A stretch of 64,000 bases of DNA, taken from NCBI GenBank assembly GCA_023150555.1, contig JAKLKQ010000004.1, positions 86,698-150,697 on the forward strand, given 5' to 3'. Below, in pieces: positions 1-7,709 of this stretch. The stretch comes from Planctomycetota bacterium. GTDB lineage: Bacteria; Planctomycetota; SZUA-567; H5-PLA8. Under the pieces are notes generated by a model. The model did not search any database, was not told where the DNA came from, and was given only the letters and a program-made list of their open reading frames with translations. A program made the translations under genes and the position numbers. Positions within the stretch are counted from its first letter, which is position 1; each line of letters opens with the position of its first letter.

Positions 1-2
1 AG

Positions 3-44
3 CGCCTCGAGGCGGCCTGGAAGACCTGGCTGGCGGAGCGCTGA
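3..44 (+). CDS. 3' end of a truncated upstream gene
   Basis: A reading frame enters from the left edge and ends at TGA (42-44). The last 13 codons read RLEAAWKTWLAER, a charged amphipathic tail of the kind found at the C-terminus of soluble proteins. A GCCCC-GTA-GGGGC hairpin lies directly after the stop, which fits a gene end. Too little is present to name the protein, and the frame choice rests only on composition and position. Confidence 0.35.
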   Translation, partial: RLEAAWKTWLAER

Positions 45-64
45 AAAAGAGCCCCGTAGGGGGC

Positions 65-93
65 TTGCAAGCGTCCGCCGTTCGCGCTATCCT
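65..93 (+). promoter_or_regulatory. sigma70-type promoter for the zinc-ribbon membrane protein
   Basis: TTGCAA (65-70) and TATCCT (88-93) are separated by 17 nt. Transcription would start near position 100 and give a leader of about 45 nt carrying the GGAGG ribosome-binding site before the start at 145. Confidence 0.45.
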
Positions 94-144
94 TTGCCTG
101 CTCACAAGTTGGAAGAGGGGTTACGTCTTTACGGAGGCGGCGGT

Positions 145-540
145 ATGCCCATCAAACTCAAAGCGACCTGCAGCGAGTGCATGACCATGCACGTGGCCGA
201 CCTGGAATACGACCAGGAAGACATCAAGTGCCCCGCCTGCGGCCACGCAATGCGGAATCTGCCCGAAGGGGAACTGAACGAGATCGAGACGGCGATCAAG
301 AAGCAGAAGACGTACAACATCGTCGCCTTGATCGGCTTCTTTATCGCGCTGTTGTGCTTCGCCCTGTGGGTCCTGAACCAGAACCCGGACCTGTACAGCT
401 TTGGGCGCAAGCTCCCGCCCGACTACCAGCCCGACGGAATGATGCGATCTGGCGTCATGTTCATTACCTGTGCGGGGCTCCTGGTGACGCTTGTCTTTGG
501 CATATTGGGATCGTGGAAGCGCTACATCGTTGAATTCTGA
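145..540 (+). CDS. zinc-ribbon protein with two membrane segments, unknown function
   Basis: The 131-residue product has an N-terminal zinc-ribbon-like knuckle pair, C9-x2-C12 and C29-x2-C32, then a short charged helix and two hydrophobic segments (about 57-77 and 103-122). It is therefore probably an inner-membrane protein with a small metal-binding cytoplasmic head. I chose the ATG at 145 over the longer in-frame start at 94 because GGAGG lies 8-12 nt before it and the ribbon begins immediately afterwards. A promoter lies just upstream and an intrinsic terminator 29 nt downstream, so it looks monocistronic. I do not recognise the family. Zinc ribbons of this type can bind nucleic acid or protein, but nothing here shows which. 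Confidence 0.75.
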   Translation: MPIKLKATCSECMTMHVADLEYDQEDIKCPACGHAMRNLPEGELNEIETAIKKQKTYNIVALIGFFIALLCFALWVLNQNPDLYSFGRKLPPDYQPDGMMRSGVMFITCAGLLVTLVFGILGSWKRYIVEF

Positions 541-568
541 ACAACCGCTTACGTTTTGTGTGTAACGA

Positions 569-594
569 GGGCAGGCCCTGGGCCTGCCCTTTTT
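569..594 (+). terminator. intrinsic terminator
   Basis: A perfect 9-bp stem GGGCAGGCC/GGCCTGCCC with a 3-nt loop is followed by five T. It ends the zinc-ribbon gene and touches the last codon of the convergent Rieske gene, so the hairpin may serve both strands, although the T run is only on this side. Confidence 0.85.
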
Positions 595-2366
595 CATTGT
601 TCTCCGTCGCCGGCCAGGTACTCGCCGCGGCTGAGTTTCAAAGCGAACTGCGTGCTCATCAGGACCTCGCGTTGCATGCGCTGCGCCGCGAACATGCGCG
701 CCACGCCCACCAGCGGCAGGTGGCGATAGGCGTCGCCTTTCAAGGCTTCGAATTGGTTCACACAGGCGCGGATCGTCTGGAAAGTGTGGAAGTCGCCGTT
801 GTCTCGGAACATCGCCCCCAGCATCGCGCGCAGCAACTCCGCGTCCGGATACCCGCGCAGGCAGTAGTGCGCCACCGCCGCGCCGGCGAGTTCGGGCCGC
901 CGCAGCTCCAGCGCGTTCTCCAGCGCCGCCAGCAGCGCCTTGGGATCGTCCACCGCCAGCAAGCCCGGCTTGTCCTTCTCCGGCAGTGTCACCTTGGGGA
1001 TATTCAGCGACTGCGTGAGGTACAGCGCCACGGCGCTGTCGTAGACGCTCGCCGCCAGCGCCGGGTGCGGACCGAAGCGCCGGATCGCCTGGTCGATGCT
1101 GTCGGCCGCGATCACGCCGTGGAAGACCTGGTCCCAATCGGTCTCGTTGACCAGCGCGTAGCGCGCCAGGCGCAGCGCCCAGCCCACGTTCAGCGCGCGG
1201 GACAGTTCCGCGGCGCTGGCGCCCTTCGCGAGCGCCTCGTCCAACGCATCGAGGACCTCGTGCTTAACGCTCTCGGCCAGCCGCACGCCCAACGCGTGCA
1301 TGTCGATGCCGCCGGGATTCTCCGCGGGCTTCAACTCGCCGGACTGCAGGCGCTTGCGCGTCACGAAGAGGCGTTCGACGTACGGCGTCCAGTTGTCGCG
1401 CTCCTCGGCGCGCGCGCCGTCGGCCAGTTGCGGCGCCAGCGTGCCCAGGGCCGTCGGCGCCAAATCCCAGCCGACCTGGTCGAGCAGGTCGAAGGCGCGG
1501 AAGAGGAAGTCATGCGGGTGCCCGGTGCTGGGGTAGAGGTGCTGCGCGATGGCCTCGTAGCTCCAGTGCGCGATCGTCTCCGGCGGCAGCTGCCGCGCTG
1601 CCAGCGTCGCCAGGCAGCGTTCGACGCCGATCGAGGTGCGCTTGTCGGCGAAGTTCAGCAGCAGGCGGCGCAGGCGCTGCGGGTCGTTGCGCTCCAGCGG
1701 TTCGAGCGGACGCACGGGCCTGCGGGGCGAGGCGCCCGAGATCACGTTGGAGACCTCGACGAGCGCCTGCACCAGGGCCAGCGTCCTGGCTTCGCCGTCG
1801 AGGTACTTCGAGAGGTGCGCGGCGTTGGCCAGCGAGGTCAGCCCGCCCCAGACGCCGCCGGGGCCGTTTCCATCGAGTTCCAGAGCGCGCTCGGCCGCGA
1901 AGCGCACCAGGCGCTTGGATTCGCCGCCGGCCTTGAGGTACGTCGCGGCGGCCTTGGCGATCTGGAAGGGGTCGCCGGCCTTCAGGCCCTCGCGCAGCGC
2001 GCCTTCGTGGCGCAGGAACAGGCGTTCGCCGCCGCCGTCCAGGGCCTCGCCCAGAAAGACGCCGTCGGCCTCTTCCTTCACTTCGTACGCAGTGACGTCG
2101 TACTCGCCGGCGCTGAAGCATCCGCCGGTGGCGAGGTCGAACTTCCAATGGTGCCAGGGGCAGACGACGATGCCTTCGTGGACTTCGCCCTTGCAGAGCG
2201 GGAAACCCATGTGCGGGCAGCGGTTGTCGATGGCGTACAGCTTCTCGCCCTGCCGGAAGAGCGCCACCGGCGCGCCGCGGTGGCGTACGAGCTTGAAGGC
2301 GCCGTCGCCGACGTCCGCGCTCGCACAGACCTTGGTGAAGCCGTTGCCATTCGCAGGTTTGGTCAT
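594..2366 (-). CDS. Rieske [2Fe-2S] domain protein with a large helical C-terminal domain
   Basis: The 590-residue protein starts with a complete Rieske ferredoxin domain (about residues 8-110). Cluster ligands are visible as C50-P-H52 and C69-P-W-H72, the layout of Rieske ferredoxins and oxygenase ferredoxin components. From about 120 to the end comes some 470 residues of Ala/Leu-rich helical sequence with no motif I recognise and no signal peptide or membrane segment. There is no mononuclear iron site of the ring-hydroxylating oxygenase type, so I would not call it a dioxygenase. GAGGA lies 4 nt before the ATG. It is a single gene between convergent and co-directional neighbours. A redox or iron-sensing role is possible, but the helical part is uncharacterised to me. 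Confidence 0.85.
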   Translation of the reverse strand: MTKPANGNGFTKVCASADVGDGAFKLVRHRGAPVALFRQGEKLYAIDNRCPHMGFPLCKGEVHEGIVVCPWHHWKFDLATGGCFSAGEYDVTAYEVKEEADGVFLGEALDGGGERLFLRHEGALREGLKAGDPFQIAKAAATYLKAGGESKRLVRFAAERALELDGNGPGGVWGGLTSLANAAHLSKYLDGEARTLALVQALVEVSNVISGASPRRPVRPLEPLERNDPQRLRRLLLNFADKRTSIGVERCLATLAARQLPPETIAHWSYEAIAQHLYPSTGHPHDFLFRAFDLLDQVGWDLAPTALGTLAPQLADGARAEERDNWTPYVERLFVTRKRLQSGELKPAENPGGIDMHALGVRLAESVKHEVLDALDEALAKGASAAELSRALNVGWALRLARYALVNETDWDQVFHGVIAADSIDQAIRRFGPHPALAASVYDSAVALYLTQSLNIPKVTLPEKDKPGLLAVDDPKALLAALENALELRRPELAGAAVAHYCLRGYPDAELLRAMLGAMFRDNGDFHTFQTIRACVNQFEALKGDAYRHLPLVGVARMFAAQRMQREVLMSTQFALKLSRGEYLAGDGEQ

Positions 2367-2433
2367 GCGGTCCTCGCTCTCATAGCGCCACGCCCCAGTG
2401 TACCCCCGCGGCGCGTGGGAAGAAACCCCGCGT

Positions 2434-3039
2434 TCAGGCGGTCGCCTCAGCCCGGATCACGCGCGGGCCCTGGAGCATGTCGTTGAGCAGGCGATCGATA
2501 CGGAAGAGGGTGCGCTCGTCCTTGATTCTGCCGTTTTCGAAGCACTTGCCGGTGGCGTAGACAAAACGCGGCGAGATCCACCACCAGCACTCCATCATCA
2601 GCGAGTTGGCGAAGGACAAAACGGCCATGTGGCTATGCTCCGCGCCGGCCGCGACCAGGAAGCCGGCGGTCTTGCCCATGACGTGGGCGTCCCATTCGTC
2701 CTGGCTCCAGCAGCCCCAGTTGAAGAGCAGTTCGACCAGGTTCTTCGCAGCGGCGTTGACGCCGTAATTGTAGATGGGCAGCGCGAAGATGACGTGGGTC
2801 GCCTTGCGCACTTCCTCCCGCAGCTTCCATGCGTTGGGTTCGTGGCTGATCGCCTGGGATCCGTCGCAGAAGGGCAGGGGGTAGTCGCGCAGGGAGATGA
2901 GCGTGGACGATACGCCGCGCACGCCGAGGTGTTCGTGCGCTTCCTTTGCCAGCACCAGCGACCGCGAGTTCGGGTTGAGGCTCGTGGATAGAATCAGCAC
3001 GTGAGTGTCGCCAGCCTTCGCTTCGATTCCGGACGTCAT
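2434..3039 (-). CDS. NAD(P)H-dependent FMN reductase-like flavoprotein
   Basis: The 201-residue protein has a flavodoxin-like fold of the NADPH-dependent FMN reductase family. The N-terminal strand and loop LILSTSLNPNSRS is the FMN phosphate-binding region, and ALPIYNYGVNAAAKN is the conserved P-x-Y loop that stacks on the flavin. Members reduce FMN, quinones or azo compounds with NAD(P)H in the cytoplasm. I chose the ATG at 3039 because a strong AGGAGG lies about 7 nt upstream; the open frame runs further, but the extension overlaps the VOC gene antisense to nothing useful and looks non-coding. It lies 26 nt after the VOC gene and is probably co-transcribed with it. Confidence 0.85.
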   Translation of the reverse strand: MTSGIEAKAGDTHVLILSTSLNPNSRSLVLAKEAHEHLGVRGVSSTLISLRDYPLPFCDGSQAISHEPNAWKLREEVRKATHVIFALPIYNYGVNAAAKNLVELLFNWGCWSQDEWDAHVMGKTAGFLVAAGAEHSHMAVLSFANSLMMECWWWISPRFVYATGKCFENGRIKDERTLFRIDRLLNDMLQGPRVIRAEATA

Positions 3040-3065
3040 GGGTTTTCCCTCCTCATCGCATTCGT

Positions 3066-3479
3066 TTACTTCGTGTAATCGTTGCGTTCCTTCGGATCGT
3101 CGCTGAAGTATTGCACGAACTCGTACTCGAAGCCGTCGGCGTCGAGGAAGTAGACGCGGCGGCGGTTGGGGTGGCCGGGCGCCTTGTAGCCTTCGCGGTA
3201 GCCGGCCGCCAGCAGGCGCGTCTTCAGCGCCTCCGCGTCGTCGACCACGAAGCCCAGGTGGTTCAGGCCCACGCCGCCGGATACGGCGTTGCGTGCCCTG
3301 GACTCGGCCGGCGAGAGCGCGAGGTATGTGTTGTCGGTTCCGATGTGCAGCCACTTGAGTTCGCCGCCTTCGCGGCCGGTGCCGCGGACTTTCCAGTCGG
3401 GGAAGGCGGCCTGCAGGAACCGCACGGTCTCCTCGACGTTTCCGACGCTGATGTTGGCGTGTTCGAGTGCGTTGCGCAT
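3066..3479 (-). CDS. VOC (glyoxalase/bleomycin resistance/dioxygenase) superfamily protein
   Basis: The 137-residue protein has two beta-alpha-beta-beta-beta modules, as in VOC metalloenzymes. The opening LEHANISVGNVEETVRF, the middle LNHLGFVVDDAEAL and the ending YFLDADGFEYEFVQY are characteristic; the first-module His, the middle His and the terminal Glu of the usual metal triad are present. The substrate cannot be told from sequence; lactoylglutathione, fosfomycin and aromatic compounds are all used in the family. The start has AAAGGA 6 nt upstream. It is first in a two-gene leftward unit with the flavin reductase and faces the SufR-like regulator, so redox-responsive control is plausible. 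Confidence 0.85.
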   Translation of the reverse strand: MRNALEHANISVGNVEETVRFLQAAFPDWKVRGTGREGGELKWLHIGTDNTYLALSPAESRARNAVSGGVGLNHLGFVVDDAEALKTRLLAAGYREGYKAPGHPNRRRVYFLDADGFEYEFVQYFSDDPKERNDYTK

Positions 3480-3557
3480 GGCGTTTTCCTTTCGTTCTCC
3501 GGTCCGTCGCTTCGATGGCCTGCACGCTTCGAAAGGGAGTAAGAGGTGTGGGCAACG

Positions 3558-3644
3558 CTATGGCGGCGGATCGGAGGCCAGCGGGAGCCGCGCGGCGGTC
3601 TCCGGTGTCCGGCGAGGTTCGGAATGTCTGGGTTCGGTCGTCAT
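3558..3644 (-). CDS. possible 28-residue leader peptide
   Basis: ATG at 3644 is preceded by GAAAGGAGAACGCC, almost identical to the GAAAGGAAAACGCC before the VOC start 165 bp downstream. The frame runs 28 codons to TAG and encodes an Arg/Pro/Glu-rich peptide. The copied initiation region suggests either a duplicated gene remnant or a translated leader in the VOC mRNA. No family can be assigned to so short a product. Confidence 0.3.
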   Translation of the reverse strand: MTTEPRHSEPRRTPETAARLPLASDPPP

Positions 3645-3702
3645 GGCGTTCTCCTTTCGTGTCCTTCCTCTTTCATGGAATACCCCGCGGTTATACTTAG
3701 TC

Positions 3703-3730
3703 AATGATAATATTTAATAATATTTTCATT
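3703..3730. promoter_or_regulatory. AT-rich palindrome, candidate operator of the SufR-like regulator
   Basis: Arms AATGATAATATT and AATATTTTCATT are inverted repeats with one mismatch around a 4-nt centre. The palindrome lies 70 bp before the regulator start, in the shared control region of the divergent genes, which is where a winged-helix autoregulator would bind. It does not match the CAAC-N6-GTTG operator reported for cyanobacterial SufR. Confidence 0.5.
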
Positions 3731-3800
3731 AAAAAAGTTTAATAAGTGCTGGTGTCCAGACGGTTTGCGGGTAGGTTGAAGGGCGCAAGGAGGCCCGCCG

Positions 3801-4487
3801 ATGGCTAAGTCCCGTCTTAATGAGACGCCCGAAGCCCAGCGCACCCGCGATCTGAGTCAGACCCGCCGCGCGCTGCTGGACCTGCTGAAGCGCAATGGCG
3901 AGTTGGATGTTGCCGCGATGGTCCGCGCCCTGCGCATCAGTCATGTCGCCGTGCGGCAGCACCTGGCCGCGCTGGAGCAGGCCGGCGAGGTCGCTCCGCG
4001 CGTGGTGCGCCGCCCGGTCGGGCGCCCGGCGCGGCTGTACCGCCTGACGGAGGCCGCGGAGAAGGCCTTCCCGCAGTCGAGCGACGCGATCGCGCTGGAT
4101 CTCCTCGCACGGCTTGAGCAGCAGCTGGGCCCGGAGGCGCTGGAGCAGCTCTTCGAGGCGCGGCTCAAGGACCTGAGCAAGGCCTACAAGGAGCGCCTCG
4201 CGAAGGCCAAGACGCCGTCGGAGAAGCTCGCCATCCTTGCGCAGATCCGCGATGAGGAAGGCTACCTGGCGAACGTCGAGCGCGACGCGGCCACGGGGCG
4301 CGAGGTGCTGGTCGAGCACCACTGCCCGGTCGCGGCCATCGCCAAGCGCCACCCGCAGGTCTGCCGCTACGAGATTGAACTCTTCCGGCGCGTGCTGGGC
4401 GAGCCGAAACTCGAGCGCGCCGAGCATATCCTCTCCGGGGCGCATACCTGCACCTACCGTCTGCCTGAAGCGCAGAAAGACGCCTGA
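3801..4487 (+). CDS. SufR-like winged-helix Fe-S transcriptional regulator
   Basis: The 228-residue protein has an N-terminal winged helix (about 17-85; recognition helix near SHVAVRQHLAALEQAG, wing near RPVGRPARLYRLT). The C-terminal half carries cysteines C175-x12-C188-x28-C217 in the context HHCPVAAIAKRHPQVC and GAHTC. This is the cluster-binding spacing of SufR, the repressor of suf operons in cyanobacteria and mycobacteria. Where four-Cys SufR has its third cysteine, this protein has Pro202, so ligation would resemble the three-Cys type. AAGGAGG lies 7-8 nt before the ATG. It faces a flavin reductase/VOC pair rather than suf genes; the suf operon is about 57 kb away in the same window. 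A redox or iron-responsive repressor is the best inference. Confidence 0.85.
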   Translation: MAKSRLNETPEAQRTRDLSQTRRALLDLLKRNGELDVAAMVRALRISHVAVRQHLAALEQAGEVAPRVVRRPVGRPARLYRLTEAAEKAFPQSSDAIALDLLARLEQQLGPEALEQLFEARLKDLSKAYKERLAKAKTPSEKLAILAQIRDEEGYLANVERDAATGREVLVEHHCPVAAIAKRHPQVCRYEIELFRRVLGEPKLERAEHILSGAHTCTYRLPEAQKDA

Positions 4488-4553
4488 AATTTCCTTGCTG
4501 AGTTCCGGGCTCGGCCGAATAGTAAGGGCAGAAACCCAACGAGAGGCGCTCGC

Positions 4554-5408
4554 ATGGCGAAGAAGATCCTGCTGATCGGCCGCGGACACCTGGGCAGCTT
4601 TCTGAAGGGCCGCCTGGATGTCCCCGACGCGCTGCATTGGACGCGTGAAATGGCGGACCTCGACGCCGCCGCCCTGAAGAAGCTCGCGCCCGAGGTCGTG
4701 ATCAACACCGCCGGCAAGACCGACCTGCGCTGGTGCGAGGACAATGCGGTGGAGTGCTGGCGCTGCAACGTCGCCGCGCCGGTGGGCGTCTTTCGCGCCT
4801 TCCGCGCGGTGCTGCCCGCTTCGGCGGTTTACGTGCATCTGTCCAGCGGCTGCGTCTGGGACGGGCCCTACGGCCCCGACGGCAAGCCCTTCGGCCCCGA
4901 CTCTCCGCCGCTCCCCGCGTGCTTCTACTCGTGGACGAAGGCCGCCTGCGACGCGCTGCTGCTGCGCGAGACCGAGGGCCGCAAGATCAGCATCCTGCGC
5001 CCGCGGCAGGTCTATTCGCCGCTGCCCAGCCCGCGCAACACGCTGGGCAAGTTGGGAAGCTACCCCAAGCTGATCGACACGCCCAACAGCATGACCAGCG
5101 GCGAGACGATCGCGCGCACGATCGAGAAGGTGCTCTCGCCCGAAGGCGAGAAGGCGCTGGGCAGGATCCTGTGCGTCTACGACCGCGGCGTGACGACGCC
5201 TTTCGAGGTTGGCGCGATCATGGCCGAGGCCGGCCTGCGCGAACCACCGCAGAAGTTCACCAAGCAGGAACTCGACGGATTCCACAAGCCCAAGCGCGTC
5301 GATACGGTGCTCAGCGACCCGTTCTTCGAGTCGCTGGTCGACCCGCCAAAGGTGCAGGCCGAACTGCGCCGCGTGGTCGCCGCCTACGCCAAGGCCGTGA
5401 AGAAGTAA
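4554..5408 (+). CDS. RmlD-like SDR-family sugar-nucleotide reductase
   Basis: The 284-residue protein is an extended short-chain dehydrogenase of the dTDP-4-dehydrorhamnose reductase type. It shows a Rossmann nucleotide-binding loop GRGHLG (9-14), NTAG at 51-54, a catalytic serine strand HLSSGCVWDG (95-104) and the Y125-x3-K129 pair in YSWTK. RmlD proteins reduce 4-keto-6-deoxy sugar nucleotides in rhamnose synthesis. The other rml genes are absent here, so the true substrate is open. GAGAGG lies upstream of the ATG. It is 66 nt after the regulator and could be read through from it. Confidence 0.8.
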   Translation: MAKKILLIGRGHLGSFLKGRLDVPDALHWTREMADLDAAALKKLAPEVVINTAGKTDLRWCEDNAVECWRCNVAAPVGVFRAFRAVLPASAVYVHLSSGCVWDGPYGPDGKPFGPDSPPLPACFYSWTKAACDALLLRETEGRKISILRPRQVYSPLPSPRNTLGKLGSYPKLIDTPNSMTSGETIARTIEKVLSPEGEKALGRILCVYDRGVTTPFEVGAIMAEAGLREPPQKFTKQELDGFHKPKRVDTVLSDPFFESLVDPPKVQAELRRVVAAYAKAVKK

Positions 5409-5425
5409 CTACAGGTCCCGCCTGC

Positions 5426-5444
5426 GGCTGCACGTCGTGCAGCC
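5426..5444. other. hairpin downstream of the RmlD-like gene
   Basis: GGCTGCAC and GTGCAGCC form a perfect 8-bp stem with a 3-nt loop 17 nt after the stop codon. There is no T run, so it may be a weak terminator or an mRNA-end stabiliser rather than a classical terminator. Confidence 0.35.
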
Positions 5445-5520
5445 TCGAAAGGACGGATTTCCGGTAATGTTCGCGGTACCCGTGCGTCCAAATTCGGGTA
5501 ATTCTTGCGGAGGGAGATCC

Positions 5521-6459
5521 ATGCGATCCATGCATACGGCATTAATCTGTTGCGGCGTCGGTTGCGCACTTTCGCTCGCGCCCCTTGCGCACGCGGCAGA
5601 AGCAGACGCTACTGGGGTGGCCGAGAAGCCCGCGGTCGCGAAGGACGAAGGCAAGAAGGAGGCCAAGGACGCCGAGACGGAAGAGATGAAGCAGGCGATG
5701 GCGAAAAAAGTGAGCTTCGAGTTCGAGGACGCGGCGCTAAGCGATTCCATCAATTTCCTTCAATCCCTGACCTCTGTGAGCATGATCGTTGATCCGAAGC
5801 TGAAAGCGGATGAGCATAAGTTCACCTTGAAAGCCAAGGACATGCCCCTGCGCGAAGCGTTGGTGAAGTTTGCGGCGACCGCCGGCGCGAAGGTCTACGT
5901 CAAGGACGGCGCGTACTACATCGGCACGGAAGCGCCGGAAGGCGCGCAGAAGATCAGACAGGAACCGGAGAAGCTCACCGAGGCGCAGGTGAAGGTCGTC
6001 GAGGAAGCGATTAAGAATCTTTCCAGTGATGATTTCAGCACGCGCGAAGCCGCCAGCAGGGCCATCGCCGATGCGGGCACCGGCGCGCTGCCGCAGCTGC
6101 AAGCTGCGATGAAGCAGACCGACGATGTCGAAGCGCAAAGCCGCCTGAAGGAGCTCGTGCAGGTCTTTCTCGAGCAGCTGGGCGGCGACGAAGGCAGCGA
6201 GGCGCTGAACAAAGCGTTGGAGCGCAAGGTCTCCTTCGAGTTCATCGACACGCCGCTCTCGGAAACGATAACCTTCTTGAATTCCCTTGTCCGGAACAGC
6301 GGGGCGAAGATTGAGGTGAGCGACACGGCGCCCAGGGATGCGGCCATCAACTTGAGGGTGACCGATATGAAGCTGGGCATGGCGCTTGAGTGGCTCGCCA
6401 AGCTCGCGGACTGCCACTTGGTCAAGAGCGGGGGCACGGTGACGGTTAAACGGAAATAG
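5521..6459 (+). CDS. secreted protein with two STN-like domains flanking a HEAT-like segment
   Basis: The 312-residue product has a signal peptide (about 1-25, ending AHA), a Lys/Glu-rich linker, and two related modules beginning KVSFEF at residues 63 and 226. Each module continues with a D-x-P/A-L-S-x-S/T-I-x-F-L helix and two beta strands, the pattern of secretin/TonB short N-terminal (STN) domains. The stretch between them (about 141-215) resembles one or two HEAT repeats of the type common in planctomycetes (LSSDDFSTREAASRAIAD). STN domains normally sit on secretins or TonB receptors and bind other envelope proteins; here no channel follows. GGAGGGAG precedes the ATG at 5521. The next gene also carries an STN-like module, so the two may act together in the periplasm. 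Confidence 0.75.
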   Translation: MRSMHTALICCGVGCALSLAPLAHAAEADATGVAEKPAVAKDEGKKEAKDAETEEMKQAMAKKVSFEFEDAALSDSINFLQSLTSVSMIVDPKLKADEHKFTLKAKDMPLREALVKFAATAGAKVYVKDGAYYIGTEAPEGAQKIRQEPEKLTEAQVKVVEEAIKNLSSDDFSTREAASRAIADAGTGALPQLQAAMKQTDDVEAQSRLKELVQVFLEQLGGDEGSEALNKALERKVSFEFIDTPLSETITFLNSLVRNSGAKIEVSDTAPRDAAINLRVTDMKLGMALEWLAKLADCHLVKSGGTVTVKRK

Positions 6460-6535
6460 GAGTTGGACCCCGGAGGAACATGTGCATTTTCCTGTCCGGA
6501 CCGGTATCCAACGGGGCTACCACCCTTAGTTGGAG

Positions 6536-6564
6536 TTGTTCGGTCGGTTTCAGGGATTTATACT
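6536..6564 (+). promoter_or_regulatory. sigma70-type promoter
   Basis: TTGTTC (6536-6541) and TATACT (6559-6564) are spaced by exactly 17 nt, giving a leader of about 55 nt for the gene starting at 6625. Confidence 0.55.
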
Positions 6565-6624
6565 GAACAGCCTTCGGCCGAAGCGCGTCTAACGGCTGTG
6601 CGCAGGAAACGTGGGGTACCGCCT

Positions 6625-7680
6625 ATGAAACCGATGCACCGGATCTCGATCGCCGCGGCCGCCGTCTGCCTGTGGGGCGGCGTCGGTGCAGGTGCCGTGG
6701 AAGGCTACAACAACCTCCCCGCTGACATCCGCGACAAGATGGGCAGCCTCAGCTACAGCCTGGTGCTGGGCGGCGCAAAGGCCAAGGACATCGCCCAGGC
6801 GATCAACGACTGGAAAGTCATCAACATCGAAGTCGATTCCAACCTGCAGAACCGCACCGTTCGCGAGTACAAGCTCGAGATGGGCAGCGCCGCCGACCAC
6901 GCCGACGCGTTGGCCAAGGCGCTGAACGTGAAGGCCTGGGCCGTGCGCACCGGCATCTTTATCGGCGCAAAGCCTCCGCCGCCCGGCGCCGGCGGACCCC
7001 CACCCGGAGGCGGACCTCCGCCCGGAGGCGGACCTCCGCCTAACGGTGGGCCGCCGCCCCAGGGCGCGGAGCCTGCGGCGAGCGGTATCAGCTGGTCGAC
7101 GGTGGGCTTTTCGACCATCGCGTTGGCGAAGAAGCCGATCCTGCTCTTCGTGGTGGACTCGAAGGCGACGCCCAACCAGGCCGCGGACTACGCCGAGCAG
7201 AAGCTATTCAGCGACGCCACGGTGCTGAAGGCGCTGGCCAACTACGGCAAGGTCAAGGTCGACGTGACGGACAAGAACTGGGACGCCAAGGACCTGCAGA
7301 AGGGCCGCGGCGGTGCGGTGATCATGCTCAAGTACTTCACCGGGTACAGCGCCTTTACCCTGGACCGCAACTCGATCCAGCGCATGACCCCGGCGACGCT
7401 GGTGCAGGGGCTGCAAAAGATCGAGAAGGACAACGAGGTGTTCGCCGAGCGCGCGCGCAAGGCCGAGGAAGCCAAGGCGGCCGCCGAGAAGAAGAACGAG
7501 CCCCAGGGCGGCGGCGCGGGCGGCGGCGCGGGCGACGGCGAGAAGAAGCCCGATCCGCTGGCCGGCATGATGGGCCTGGAGAAGAGCGGCGAAGGCCAGG
7601 ACGACGGCAAGAAGTCCGAGCAGCCTCCGCCTCCGAAGAAGGAAGAACCGGCCGCGCCGGGCCTGGTGATCGAAGACTGA
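6625..7680 (+). CDS. secreted STN-like plus thioredoxin-fold-like protein with Gly/Pro linker
   Basis: The 351-residue product has a signal peptide (about 1-24). An STN-like module follows (about 40-115: a KDIAQAINDW helix, strands VINIEVD and YKLEMG, and an ADALAKALN helix). A GGGPPP-type linker spans 116-148. A second globular part (about 155-255) starts with strand KPILLFVVDSK and resembles a thioredoxin fold without the active-site CxxC. The last 90 residues are Lys/Glu/Pro-rich and probably disordered. I chose the ATG at 6625 because the upstream extension runs through the promoter and lacks a signal peptide. An intrinsic terminator follows at once. The function is unknown; it is probably a periplasmic binding protein paired with the upstream STN protein. 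Confidence 0.7.
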   Translation: MKPMHRISIAAAAVCLWGGVGAGAVEGYNNLPADIRDKMGSLSYSLVLGGAKAKDIAQAINDWKVINIEVDSNLQNRTVREYKLEMGSAADHADALAKALNVKAWAVRTGIFIGAKPPPPGAGGPPPGGGPPPGGGPPPNGGPPPQGAEPAASGISWSTVGFSTIALAKKPILLFVVDSKATPNQAADYAEQKLFSDATVLKALANYGKVKVDVTDKNWDAKDLQKGRGGAVIMLKYFTGYSAFTLDRNSIQRMTPATLVQGLQKIEKDNEVFAERARKAEEAKAAAEKKNEPQGGGAGGGAGDGEKKPDPLAGMMGLEKSGEGQDDGKKSEQPPPPKKEEPAAPGLVIED

Positions 7681-7709
7681 CTAGGCGGAGAGAATGTTTG
7701 CGACGGAAT

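Larger units (their letters stand above)
3480..3800 (-). other. divergent intergenic region
   Basis: This 321-bp stretch separates the VOC/flavin-reductase unit from the SufR-like regulator. Its left part holds a possible 28-codon leader ORF whose ribosome-binding region nearly repeats that of the VOC gene. Its right part (about 3690-3765) is strikingly AT-rich for this genome and contains a 28-bp palindrome. A minus-strand TATAAC near 3692-3697 could be a -10 element for the leftward genes, but I could not find a convincing -35. Confidence 0.6.

Noticed and set aside
2434..3555. Fusion of the flavin reductase with an upstream 170-residue extension
   Set aside because: The extension is Arg-rich, overlaps the VOC gene in another frame, and a strong AGGAGG marks the internal ATG at 3039.
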